The translations under genes and the position numbers were made by a program. From an uncultured Paracoccus sp. (GTDB lineage: Bacteria; Pseudomonadota; Alphaproteobacteria; Rhodobacterales; Rhodobacteraceae): a DNA stretch of 64,000 bases. The notes under the pieces were generated by a model that did not search any database, was not told the DNA's origin, and worked only from the letters and a program-made list of their open reading frames with translations. The stretch spans positions 1 through 64,000 of the forward strand of contig NZ_CAMEFG010000009.1 in the NCBI RefSeq assembly GCF_945915435.1, in the 5' to 3' direction. Position 1 is the stretch's first letter; every line of letters begins with the position of its first letter. Below, one piece after another: positions 6,800 to 15,413 of this stretch.

Positions 6800-8177
6800 C
6801 CGTATTGTCCCCCAGGGCGGGCAAAGCGACGATGAACATGGTCCCCTCACCCATATGCGAAGTGAACGTGATCTCGCCATCATGCAGCGAAACGATGTCG
6901 CGGGCCAGACTTAACCCGACTCCGACACCCGGCAATGTATGGGCATTTGGCGCGCGATAGAACCTGTCGAAAACAGCAGCTTGTGCGCTTTCGGGGATGC
7001 CCAGCCCCTGATCGCCGACGCGGCAGAGGACGCGCGTGCCTTCCCGCCATGTTTCCAGCAGGACAGGGGCGGGGGCATGGGAATATTTCATCGCATTGGA
7101 CAGAAGGTTCAGCACCACCTGTTCCAGCAGCACCGGATCGCCGTCGACGGGCAGCGGCGTTTCGGACAGGCAGATATCCAGAATTCGCCCCGGATCCGCC
7201 TCTTGCGTCTGCGCGGCGGCGGTTTCGGCGATCTGGTTGAAATCCACGGTGCGGCGCGACAGGGTGATGGCCTGCCCCTCGCTGCTGACGGAATGAAGAA
7301 AGCCGCTCAGCAGCCGTTCCAACCGCTGCGCGGCATCCAGGATGCGGCTGAACTTGGGCTGAAGCCCCTCGGGCAGGCTGGCCGCGTTGTTGCGCAATTG
7401 CCGCTGCGCGATCATGTGGATGATCGAGACCGGCGTGCGGAACTGATGCGAGACGGTGACGATGAAACTGCGGTAGACTTCCTTGCTGCGGCGCTCGGCC
7501 TCCAGCAGGTCGCGCAATTCGCTGGTGCGCGCGGCCACGGTTTCCTCAAGCTGGGCGCGGTGCAGGGTCAATTCCTCTTGCGTGCGCATCACGCGGCGCA
7601 TGTTGCGCCACAAAAGCCCCGCCATGACCATGCCCATCGCAAAGACGCCGAACACGGCCAGCAGCAGCAGGCGAAAGGCGTGCAGCATCTCTTCGCGCCG
7701 GTCGTGCCGGTCGAGGCGGCCGTCCTGCATCGCGGCCAGCGCGATGTCATGCACGACCGAGGAAAGCGCGATGGTGGGCTGGATCAGGGTCACGATTTCC
7801 GCGAAGTCCAGGTTGTCGGCTAGGATCGTCTGGTCCAGGTCGTCCAGCATGGCCTGCGCCTGCCTGACCTGATCGCCCGCCCCGATCGACTGGAAATATT
7901 CCGCCTGCGGCTGGTCCATCATCAGCCCGACGCGGCTATAGAGGATGTCGAAACGTAGCAGGACATCGTCGATATTGCGGTCAAGGCTGACGCGATAGAG
8001 GGTCAGCAGCAGGTTCTGCGCCTCGCGATCCGCCTGCGTGGCGACCCAGAGGTTCGTCTCGACGGCATCCATGCGAAAGGCCCGGTCGATATTGACAAGC
8101 TGGATCAGCGAGTAGGCGAACAGGACGATGAAGCTCGCGAAGGTCGCAAGCGCAAGGTAAGAGCCTTTCAGCGGCAT
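6756..8177 (-). CDS. Membrane-bound sensor histidine kinase
   Basis: The 473-residue kinase has two transmembrane helices (about 8-28 and 170-190) that flank a helical periplasmic sensor of about 140 residues. Next come a short coiled linker (TLHRAQLEETVAARTSELRDLLEAERR), the H-box VSHQFRTPVSIIHM with His244, and an HATPase domain with N-box NLLSNAMKYS, G1 VGDQGLGIP and G2 GVGVGLSLARDI. It is orthodox, with no PAS or receiver domain. Its ATG overlaps the stop of the upstream SUOX-like gene by one base, so the exported protein is probably its signal-sensing partner. The periplasmic domain resembles no family I can name. Confidence 0.92.
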   Translation of the reverse strand: MPLKGSYLALATFASFIVLFAYSLIQLVNIDRAFRMDAVETNLWVATQADREAQNLLLTLYRVSLDRNIDDVLLRFDILYSRVGLMMDQPQAEYFQSIGAGDQVRQAQAMLDDLDQTILADNLDFAEIVTLIQPTIALSSVVHDIALAAMQDGRLDRHDRREEMLHAFRLLLLAVFGVFAMGMVMAGLLWRNMRRVMRTQEELTLHRAQLEETVAARTSELRDLLEAERRSKEVYRSFIVTVSHQFRTPVSIIHMIAQRQLRNNAASLPEGLQPKFSRILDAAQRLERLLSGFLHSVSSEGQAITLSRRTVDFNQIAETAAAQTQEADPGRILDICLSETPLPVDGDPVLLEQVVLNLLSNAMKYSHAPAPVLLETWREGTRVLCRVGDQGLGIPESAQAAVFDRFYRAPNAHTLPGVGVGLSLARDIVSLHDGEITFTSHMGEGTMFIVALPALGDNTDERADNGDDPLRRG

Positions 8178-8692
8178 CAGACGACGTCGATTTCGAACAG
8201 TTGCCAGATCCAGCGTGCATCCATCGAAGAGTTTTGCAACTCGATCCGCTGATCGCGCGGAAAGACCAGCCAGATCGGCCCCTTGTCGCGCACCCGCATC
8301 CGCTTGCCGTTCATCTCGCAGGCAAGGATGGGCTGGAAGTTCCAGGCATCGTCGGCGGGCATGACCATCCCGAAATCGTTGAGCGCCCGCATCAGCAGGT
8401 TGTGCCCGGCGAAATCGGCCCGGGACATGCCGCCGCTGGTCAGAACGTCGGTCAGATAGGGTCCGCGAAAACTCTGGACACCTTCGGTCCAGCGCGTATG
8501 CGTGTCGATCCGTTGCCAGGGCAGGGCTTCGATATCCTCGGTCGTCAGTTCCCTGACGGTGCCGGAAGGCTCTTTGATCGTCAGCATGGGCCGCGATCGG
8601 GCAAGGACCGGCAAGGCGGGCAGCAGGGCGGCGGCGGCCCCGGCCATGACAACGGCCCTTCTGCTGACGGTCGGCTTTGGCGGGCGGGACAT
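8177..8692 (-). CDS. Tat-exported SUOX-fold (oxidoreductase molybdopterin-binding-like) protein
   Basis: The 171-residue protein begins with a twin-arginine signal (SRRAVVMAGAAAALLPALPVLA). The start at 8692 has an AAGAAGG ribosome-binding site; the longer ORF has none. The rest matches the small sulfite-oxidase-fold group: LPWQRIDTHTRWTEGVQSFRGPYL, MRALNDFGMVMPADDAW and ILACEMNGKRMRVRDKGPIWLVFP, ending in a W-rich strand. The loop that normally offers a Cys ligand to molybdenum has none; the only Cys of the mature protein is in ILACEMNG. It may therefore bind no active Moco centre and act as a periplasmic sensor subunit. It heads a three-gene operon with the kinase and regulator. Confidence 0.8.
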   Translation of the reverse strand: MSRPPKPTVSRRAVVMAGAAAALLPALPVLARSRPMLTIKEPSGTVRELTTEDIEALPWQRIDTHTRWTEGVQSFRGPYLTDVLTSGGMSRADFAGHNLLMRALNDFGMVMPADDAWNFQPILACEMNGKRMRVRDKGPIWLVFPRDQRIELQNSSMDARWIWQLFEIDVV

Positions 8693-8720
8693 GTGGACCT
8701 TCTTCGGCGCGGGACCGTGA

Positions 8721-8763
8721 AAAAATATGATATGCGCGAACCGGCGTCCAGTCCGCGCATATC
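8721..8763 (-). terminator. Leader hairpin with U-tract before the SUOX/kinase operon (possible attenuator)
   Basis: A perfect 10-bp inverted repeat, GATATGCGCG / CGCGCATATC with a 15-nt loop, is followed on the minus strand by ATATTTTTTC. This is the classic layout of an intrinsic terminator, yet it lies only about 35 bases upstream of the start codon of the first gene. It could serve as an attenuator, or end read-through from upstream. Confidence 0.5.
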
Positions 8764-8892
8764 GTTTCATCGCTTGCGATTCAAACAACGCACTCGTTAA
8801 CAGACAGATATGCCCCCAGGAGCGAGGAATTCGCAAAGCTGCGGACCCCGATGGACATACCTATACATTGGCATGTTTCCGCCGAGGGGCGC

Positions 8893-8914
8893 CATTCCCC
8901 AAAATCGGGGAATG
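8893..8914. promoter_or_regulatory. 8-bp palindrome upstream of the operon
   Basis: CATTCCCC and GGGGAATG flank a 6-nt spacer. No U-tract follows in either direction, so it is more likely a dimeric regulator site, or a weak end for tRNA-Pro transcripts, than a strong terminator. Confidence 0.35.
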
Positions 8915-8970
8915 AAATGAAACGGTGGGTTTAGGGAGAAGGGGACGACGCGGCAGGCACCCCGAGATGG

Positions 8971-9047
8971 TGGTCGGGGCGAGAGGATTCGAACCTCCGG
9001 CCTACGGTACCCAAAACCGTCGCGCTACCAGGCTGCGCTACGCCCCG
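8971..9047 (-). tRNA. tRNA-Pro (anticodon UGG)
   Basis: The 77-nt gene folds into a full cloverleaf. The acceptor stem CGGGGCG pairs with CGCCCCG and is followed by discriminator A and an encoded CCA. The anticodon stem ACGGT/ACCGT encloses loop TTTGGGT, giving anticodon TGG (proline). The T-arm contains GGTTCGAATCC. It stands alone between the kinase operon and the DUF192 gene. Confidence 0.97.
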
Positions 9048-9107
9048 AACGGCATGGTCTTAGCCGCAAAGGGACGGGGATGAAAGCCGAAAAAGCCTGT
9101 GCAGGTC

Positions 9108-9596
9108 CTAGTCGCAGGGCGCTGCGGCGCGGTCTTGCGGAACGCGGGGATGGGCCATCGCCGCGCCGGGCTTCAGGCCAAGGCGGGCGGCCTCGCCCCC
9201 CGCGATCTCGACGACCATCAGTCGTGCGGGATCGGGATCGCCGGGGCGCGCGCCGGGGATCGGGGTCTCGTCCAGCGGTTGGGCCATCGGGTGGATATGG
9301 CGAATGACCCCCTGCGCGTCCAGGAAGATCATGTCCAGTGGAATCAAGGTGTTGCGCATCCAGAAACTGACCGGGCCGGGCTGTTCGTAGACAAACAGCA
9401 TGCCTTCGCCCCGCGGCAGTTCCCGACGGAACATCAGGCCCTGCGCACGGGCCTGCGGGGTGTCGGCCAGCTCGACCCGGATCGTCACCGGATCGTTGTC
9501 GGTCAGGAAAACGGCCTTATCGGCTTCGCAGGCGACACCGGCCAACGCAGGCAGGGCCGGGAAAGCCATCATCAGCGCCGTGGCAAGCGTCCTCAT
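9108..9596 (-). CDS. Exported DUF192 family protein
   Basis: The 162-residue precursor has a signal peptide (MRTLATALMMAFPALPALAGVA) and one DUF192 domain, seen in VELADTPQARAQGLMFRRELPRGEGMLFVY, FWMRNTLIPLDMIFLD and MVVEIAGGEAARLGLKPG. The family is widespread and small, with a compact beta-fold; its function is not established. The ATG at 9596 overlaps the stop of the cold-shock gene by four bases (ATGA), so the two are translationally coupled. The track's longer version begins inside the upstream gene and would hide the signal peptide. Confidence 0.9.
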   Translation of the reverse strand: MRTLATALMMAFPALPALAGVACEADKAVFLTDNDPVTIRVELADTPQARAQGLMFRRELPRGEGMLFVYEQPGPVSFWMRNTLIPLDMIFLDAQGVIRHIHPMAQPLDETPIPGARPGDPDPARLMVVEIAGGEAARLGLKPGAAMAHPRVPQDRAAAPCD

Positions 9597-10192
9597 GCGC
9601 CCCCGACGACCAGCCGGGGCTTGTGCGTATGGGATTCGCCCGAGGGGTCCGAATCCGCCTCGTCCCCGCCCGTCACCCGGTCCCATGCGATGACCTGCGC
9701 GGCCATCAGGCCGCGGCGCCCTTCGACCACGCGCAGGGCGATCGCCTCACCCACGGTCAGGTCGGCGAAACCGCAATGGCGCAGGACCTCGATATGCAGG
9801 AAGACATCGCCCTTTTGCGAAAAGATATTGGCAAAACCAAAGCCCTTGGCCTTGTCGAACCATTTGACGCGGGCAGGCAGCAGGGGCAGCCGCTCAAGGT
9901 CCTCGGGGGCGGTGCCGTCCAGGTCCGCGATGGGCGGCGCCGCGCCGGGGGCGGCGGGCGGCTCGATCGACAGCACCTCGACCGCCTGCATCCCGCGCGA
10001 GGTGTTTTGCGCGATCACCTCGACCCGCGCGCCGTCGGCGACCGAGCTTTGCCCGAAATTGCGCAGCACGTTGGCATGCAGCAGCACATCCGAACTGCCG
10101 TCGTCCACCGCGAGGAATCCGAATCCCCGCGCGGCGTCGAACCACTTTATCACGCCTGAAACAGGGCGTTTCTGGCCTTCGGATTCGTTCAT
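9593..10192 (-). CDS. Double cold-shock-domain protein
   Basis: This 199-residue nucleic-acid-binding protein has two CSDs. The first (about 10-75) has SGVIKWFDAARGFGFLAVDDG with RNP1-like GFGFL and VLLHANVL. The second (about 105-170) has ARVKWFDKAKGFGFANIF and VFLHIEVLRHCGF. An Ala/Pro-rich linker joins them. Two-domain CSPs of this kind are characteristic of alphaproteobacteria and are thought to act as RNA chaperones or in stationary-phase/stress control. The gap of about 150 bases upstream (to pdxH) holds its promoter and a possible structured leader. Confidence 0.93.
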   Translation of the reverse strand: MNESEGQKRPVSGVIKWFDAARGFGFLAVDDGSSDVLLHANVLRNFGQSSVADGARVEVIAQNTSRGMQAVEVLSIEPPAAPGAAPPIADLDGTAPEDLERLPLLPARVKWFDKAKGFGFANIFSQKGDVFLHIEVLRHCGFADLTVGEAIALRVVEGRRGLMAAQVIAWDRVTGGDEADSDPSGESHTHKPRLVVGGA

Positions 10193-10342
10193 AGTTCTCG
10201 CGTTGCCTTTCTTGGTCCGGCGGCAAAGGTCGATCTAAGGGACCACAGCCCCATCAAACTCTCAATCACAAATGTGGATATGAGCGTAAACCGAGCCTTC
10301 ATGGTCAGGTTGTCCTTACCATGAATTTATCAGGGCCGGGAA

Positions 10343-11005
10343 TCAAGGGGCAAGACGCGCAATTCGCCACGTTCCCGACCGAGATTCCGTCCACCCCTGC
10401 GGCAAGCCGTTGTCCGGCCTGTCGATTTTCCGCCGCACCCATTTGAAACGATCATGCAGGCGGAAAGCGCCGTCGGCCCAGAACTCGATCTCGCGCGGGC
10501 GGATGCGGTAGCCGCCCCAGCAGGCGGGGCGCGCGGGATGCGATCCAAGGCTGCGTTTGCCTTCTTCGACGGCAGAGATCAGCGTATCGCGGCTGTCCAA
10601 CAGGCGGCTTTGCGCCGAAGCCCAGGCCCCGATGCGCGAATCCAGCGGGCGCGAGTCGTAATAGGCGTCAGACTGCGCCGACGGCGCGCGGGTCACGTCG
10701 CCGCGAACCCGAATCTGCCGGCGCAGGCTTTTCCAATGCATGACGAAGGCGGCGGTGCCGGTATCCTCGATCTGCCGCCCCTTGGCGCTTTCGTAATTCG
10801 TATAGAAAACGAAGGTGCCGTCCTCGTCCTGCCCTTCGATTTCCTTGAGCAGGACAACCCGCACATCGGGCAGGCCCTGCGCATCGACGGTTGCCAGGGC
10901 AACGGCGTTGGGGTCGTTCGGCTCGGCCGATTCCGCCTCGGCAAGCCAGCGGCGCGCGATCTCGAATGGATCGTCGCCTGCGAAAATTCCGTCACGCTCA
11001 TTCAT
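10343..11005 (-). CDS. pdxH: Pyridoxamine 5'-phosphate oxidase
   Basis: This FMN enzyme oxidises pyridoxine- or pyridoxamine-phosphate to pyridoxal phosphate. The 220 residues show [56 protein letters not shown] (FMN-binding region), [19 protein letters not shown] and the C-terminal R-x-H motif in [13 protein letters not shown], ending RIARLAP. I start at MNERDG (11005), with AGGAG upstream. It is divergent from fabI. The window also holds pdxA, another vitamin B6 gene, but far away. Confidence 0.95.
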   Translation of the reverse strand: MNERDGIFAGDDPFEIARRWLAEAESAEPNDPNAVALATVDAQGLPDVRVVLLKEIEGQDEDGTFVFYTNYESAKGRQIEDTGTAAFVMHWKSLRRQIRVRGDVTRAPSAQSDAYYDSRPLDSRIGAWASAQSRLLDSRDTLISAVEEGKRSLGSHPARPACWGGYRIRPREIEFWADGAFRLHDRFKWVRRKIDRPDNGLPQGWTESRSGTWRIARLAP

Positions 11006-11089
11006 TTCTTCGTCGCTCCTGACCTTGATGCCCCGCGGCACTTGGCCTAATCCATGACCTCATGGGTAAAAACCGCGAGAGGCAAGGAT

Positions 11090-11917
11090 ATGTCAAGCAA
11101 TGGCGGCCTGGAATTGATGAAGGGTAAACGCGGCCTGATCATGGGGCTGGCGAACGACAAGTCCATCGCCTGGGGTATCGCCAAAGCCCTTGCCGGCGCA
11201 GGCGCCGAACTGGCCTTCTCCTACCACGGAGAGGCGCTGAAACGGCGCGTCGATCCGCTGGCCGCACAGATCGGTTCGGATTTCGTGCTGGAATGCGACG
11301 TCGCCGACGAAGGCTCGATCGACAGGCTGTTCACCGAACTGGGCCAGCGTTGGGACAAGCTGGACTTCGTGGTCCACGCCATCGGCTTTTCCGACAAGGA
11401 GCAGTTGCGCGGCCGCTATGCCGATACGACGCGCGACAACTTCCTGATGACGATGGACATCTCCGTCTTTTCCTTTACCGCCGTCGCGCGCCGGGCCGCT
11501 GCGATGATGACCGACGGCGGCAGTATGCTGACCATGACCTATTACGGGGCCGAGCGCGTGATGCCCCATTACAACGTCATGGGCGTCGCCAAGGCCGCGC
11601 TCGAGGCGTCCGTGCGCTATCTGGCCGAGGATTTCGGCAAGGACGGCATCCGCGTCAATGCGATCAGCGCCGGGCCGATCAAGACGCTGGCGGCCAGCGG
11701 CATCGGCGATTTCCGCTATATCCTGAAATGGAACGAGCTGAACTCGCCCCTGCGACGCAACGTCAGTCAGGAAGAGGTCGGGCGGTCCGCGCTTTACCTG
11801 CTGTCCGATCTGGGTTCCGGCGTCACGGGCGAGACCCATCACGTCGATGCGGGCTATCATGTCGTCGGCATGAAGGCGGTCGATGCGCCGGATATCGAGA
11901 CGGTGAAGAAAGACTGA
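11090..11917 (+). CDS. fabI: Enoyl-[acyl-carrier-protein] reductase (NADH)
   Basis: The 275-residue SDR-type enzyme performs the last reduction of each fatty-acid elongation cycle. It has the FabI-type dinucleotide loop GLANDKSIAWGIAKALAGAGAELAF and the catalytic Y-x6-K set in YYGAERVMPHYNVMGVAKAALEA. The substrate loop SAGPIKTLAASGI and THHVDAGYHVVGM near the C-terminus are also typical. The start at MSSNGG (11090) has GAGAGG seven bases away; the track's 12 extra residues are unlikely. Single copy in the window, divergent from pdxH. Confidence 0.96.
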   Translation: MSSNGGLELMKGKRGLIMGLANDKSIAWGIAKALAGAGAELAFSYHGEALKRRVDPLAAQIGSDFVLECDVADEGSIDRLFTELGQRWDKLDFVVHAIGFSDKEQLRGRYADTTRDNFLMTMDISVFSFTAVARRAAAMMTDGGSMLTMTYYGAERVMPHYNVMGVAKAALEASVRYLAEDFGKDGIRVNAISAGPIKTLAASGIGDFRYILKWNELNSPLRRNVSQEEVGRSALYLLSDLGSGVTGETHHVDAGYHVVGMKAVDAPDIETVKKD

Positions 11918-11957
11918 CCCCCGTGGGCCGCCGCCCCGATGCACCGAGGCAAGGCGG

Positions 11958-12560
11958 ATGAGCGCCGAACAGGTCCTGACGCTGTTCGGCGCGCTTTCAC
12001 TGGCGATCCTGACGCCCGGTCCCGCGATCATCGCAACCGTTCAGGCGGCCTTTCAGCGGGGCCGCGCCCATGCCCTGCCCTATGCGATGGGGCTGGCCCT
12101 GGGCGCCTCGCTGTGGTGCCTGATGGCGCTGGCGGGGCTTGCGGTGGTCTTTCGGCTGAACCCGCTGCTGTTTGCGTCGCTGAAGGTGTTTGGCGGGTTC
12201 TATCTGCTGTGGTTCGCATGGGCGCTGTGGCGCGCCTCGACGCAGCCCCTGCCTGCGCCTGCGGGCGGCGTGCGCCGGGGCTTTCTGGGCGGCATCGCGC
12301 TGAACCTGTCGAACCCCAAGCCCGCGCTGTTCTACGCCACGCTGATCCTGTCGGTCTTTCCCAACCCCCTTGGCCACGTCCAGCAGGCGGCGGTCTTCGG
12401 CCTTTGTCTTGCGACCGAAGTCTTCTGGTATGGGCTGGTCGCAATTGGCATGTCGACAGCGGCAATGCGGCTGCGCTATTTCTCGGCCAGATTCTGGATC
12501 GACCGGGCGGCCGCTGCGGCGATGGCGGCGCTTGGTGTGATCCTGATCCTCAACCACTGA
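11958..12560 (+). CDS. LysE/RhtB family amino-acid exporter
   Basis: The 200-residue inner-membrane protein has about six hydrophobic helices. It shows the family N-terminus [28 protein letters not shown], the conserved [18 protein letters not shown], and [24 protein letters not shown], which contains the NPKP motif. Members export basic or neutral amino acids such as lysine, homoserine or threonine; the substrate cannot be read from sequence. It follows fabI by 40 bases and precedes gpt by 14 bases, so co-transcription is possible. Confidence 0.92.
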   Translation: MSAEQVLTLFGALSLAILTPGPAIIATVQAAFQRGRAHALPYAMGLALGASLWCLMALAGLAVVFRLNPLLFASLKVFGGFYLLWFAWALWRASTQPLPAPAGGVRRGFLGGIALNLSNPKPALFYATLILSVFPNPLGHVQQAAVFGLCLATEVFWYGLVAIGMSTAAMRLRYFSARFWIDRAAAAAMAALGVILILNH

Positions 12561-12574
12561 AAGGACCCCCTTCG

Positions 12575-13072
12575 ATGATCGACCCCCTGCCCCATGAGCG
12601 CGGCTTTCACATAAGCTGGGACCAGATCCATCGCGATTCCCGCGCGCTTGCATGGCGGCTGGAGGATCGCCAATGGCGCGCCATTCTGGCGATCACGCGC
12701 GGCGGGCTGGCCCCGGCGATGATCGTCGCACGCGAGCTGGACATCCGCGTGATCGACACGATCTCGGTCAAGTCCTACCACGGCAAGGGCGGGCAGGAAC
12801 GGGGCGACGTGAACGTCCTGAAAGCCCCCGACCCCGCCGTGATGCAGGACGGGGACGGCATTCTGGTCATCGACGATCTGGTCGATTCGGGCCGCACGCT
12901 GGAGCATGTGCGCAAGATGTATCCCAAGGCCCATTTCGCCACCGTCTACGCCAAGCCCAAGGGCCGCCCGATGGTCCAGACCTATGTGACCGAGGTGAGC
13001 CAGGACACCTGGATCTTCTTCCCCTGGGACATGGCCCTGCAATACGTCCAGCCCTATCGCGGCGAGGATTGA
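12575..13072 (+). CDS. gpt: Xanthine(-guanine) phosphoribosyltransferase
   Basis: The 165-residue purine-salvage enzyme converts xanthine or guanine and PRPP to the nucleotide. It has the PRPP loop [17 protein letters not shown], the dimer/flexible loop [18 protein letters not shown], and [24 protein letters not shown]. It ends [20 protein letters not shown], close to the E. coli Gpt pattern. I start at [12 protein letters not shown] (12575) with AAAGGA upstream. The 377-residue ORF in the track is only an upstream open frame over the LysE gene. Confidence 0.92.
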   Translation: MIDPLPHERGFHISWDQIHRDSRALAWRLEDRQWRAILAITRGGLAPAMIVARELDIRVIDTISVKSYHGKGGQERGDVNVLKAPDPAVMQDGDGILVIDDLVDSGRTLEHVRKMYPKAHFATVYAKPKGRPMVQTYVTEVSQDTWIFFPWDMALQYVQPYRGED

Positions 13073-13178
13073 GGGCGGGCCCGCCGGCAGACCGAGCGGT
13101 AAGCCCTTGTCCCCGTCATCGCCGGCGATCCCCTTGCCACGCAAACATGCCTGCATATGAAGCTGTCAAAGGTTCTGA

Positions 13179-13856
13179 ATGGCGATTGTCCTCATACCCG
13201 GTTTCATGCTGGACGTAGACCTCTGGTCCGACATTTCCCATGATCTCGAACCTTTCGGCCCCATCATTCATGCCGATCCGGCGCATGCCGGCTCCATTGA
13301 AGAGATGGCCGCCCAAACCCTTGCCGCCGCGCCCGGTGCGTTTACGATCATCGGCTTTTCGATGGGCGGCTATGTCGCGCGCGAGGTGCAACGCAAAGCG
13401 CCTGAGCGCGTGTCGAAACTCGTGTTGATCGCGACTTCGGCGCGGGGCGATGGCACGGTTCAGGCACAAAGGAAAGCTACGGTTGCCGCAGCGGGCCTTT
13501 CCACGTTCCGGGGGCTGAGCAAGGCGTCCATACGCCGCTCGCTGGCCCCGGATCATCGGGACGAGGCAGTCATCATCGACAGGATACAGGCGATGGGCAT
13601 ACGATTGGGGGTAGAGGTCTTTCGCCGCCAAGCCCTGTTCAGGCGCGACGGCGACCTGAAGGATCTGCCTGCCATCACCTGTCCGACGCTGATCGTCGCA
13701 GGCAGCAAGGACCGGCTGCGGTCTCTGGATGAATCCGCGGAAATGCATGCGGCAATCCCGAACTCACGGATTGAGGTCGTGGAGGCAGGGCACATGATCC
13801 CGATCGAGGCACCTGCGGCGTTGTCGGCCCCGCTGCGCGATTTTCTGACCGGCTGA
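13179..13856 (+). CDS. Alpha/beta-fold hydrolase
   Basis: The 225-residue protein has the hydrolase nucleophile elbow GFSMGGYVA (Ser at about 63), an acidic residue in LIVAGSKDRLRS and His in VVEAGHMIPIEAP, giving a complete Ser-Asp-His triad. There is no signal peptide, so it is probably cytoplasmic. AAAGG lies six bases before the ATG. Substrate unknown; the family covers esterases, lactonases and C-C hydrolases. It stands alone, 106 bases after gpt and convergent with trpE. Confidence 0.9.
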   Translation: MAIVLIPGFMLDVDLWSDISHDLEPFGPIIHADPAHAGSIEEMAAQTLAAAPGAFTIIGFSMGGYVAREVQRKAPERVSKLVLIATSARGDGTVQAQRKATVAAAGLSTFRGLSKASIRRSLAPDHRDEAVIIDRIQAMGIRLGVEVFRRQALFRRDGDLKDLPAITCPTLIVAGSKDRLRSLDESAEMHAAIPNSRIEVVEAGHMIPIEAPAALSAPLRDFLTG

Positions 13857-13908
13857 GATCTTTCCACCCGACAAACATCCACGCCACCCGCGCACCGGAC
13901 GCCCGCCC

Positions 13909-15411
<1,503 letters not shown>

Positions 15412-15413
15412 GA

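Noticed and set aside
13073-13178. GGCGGGCCCGCC palindrome after gpt as a terminator
   Set aside because: The palindrome has no loop bases, and no U-tract follows, so a stable hairpin cannot form simply; it is what high G+C sequence yields by chance.
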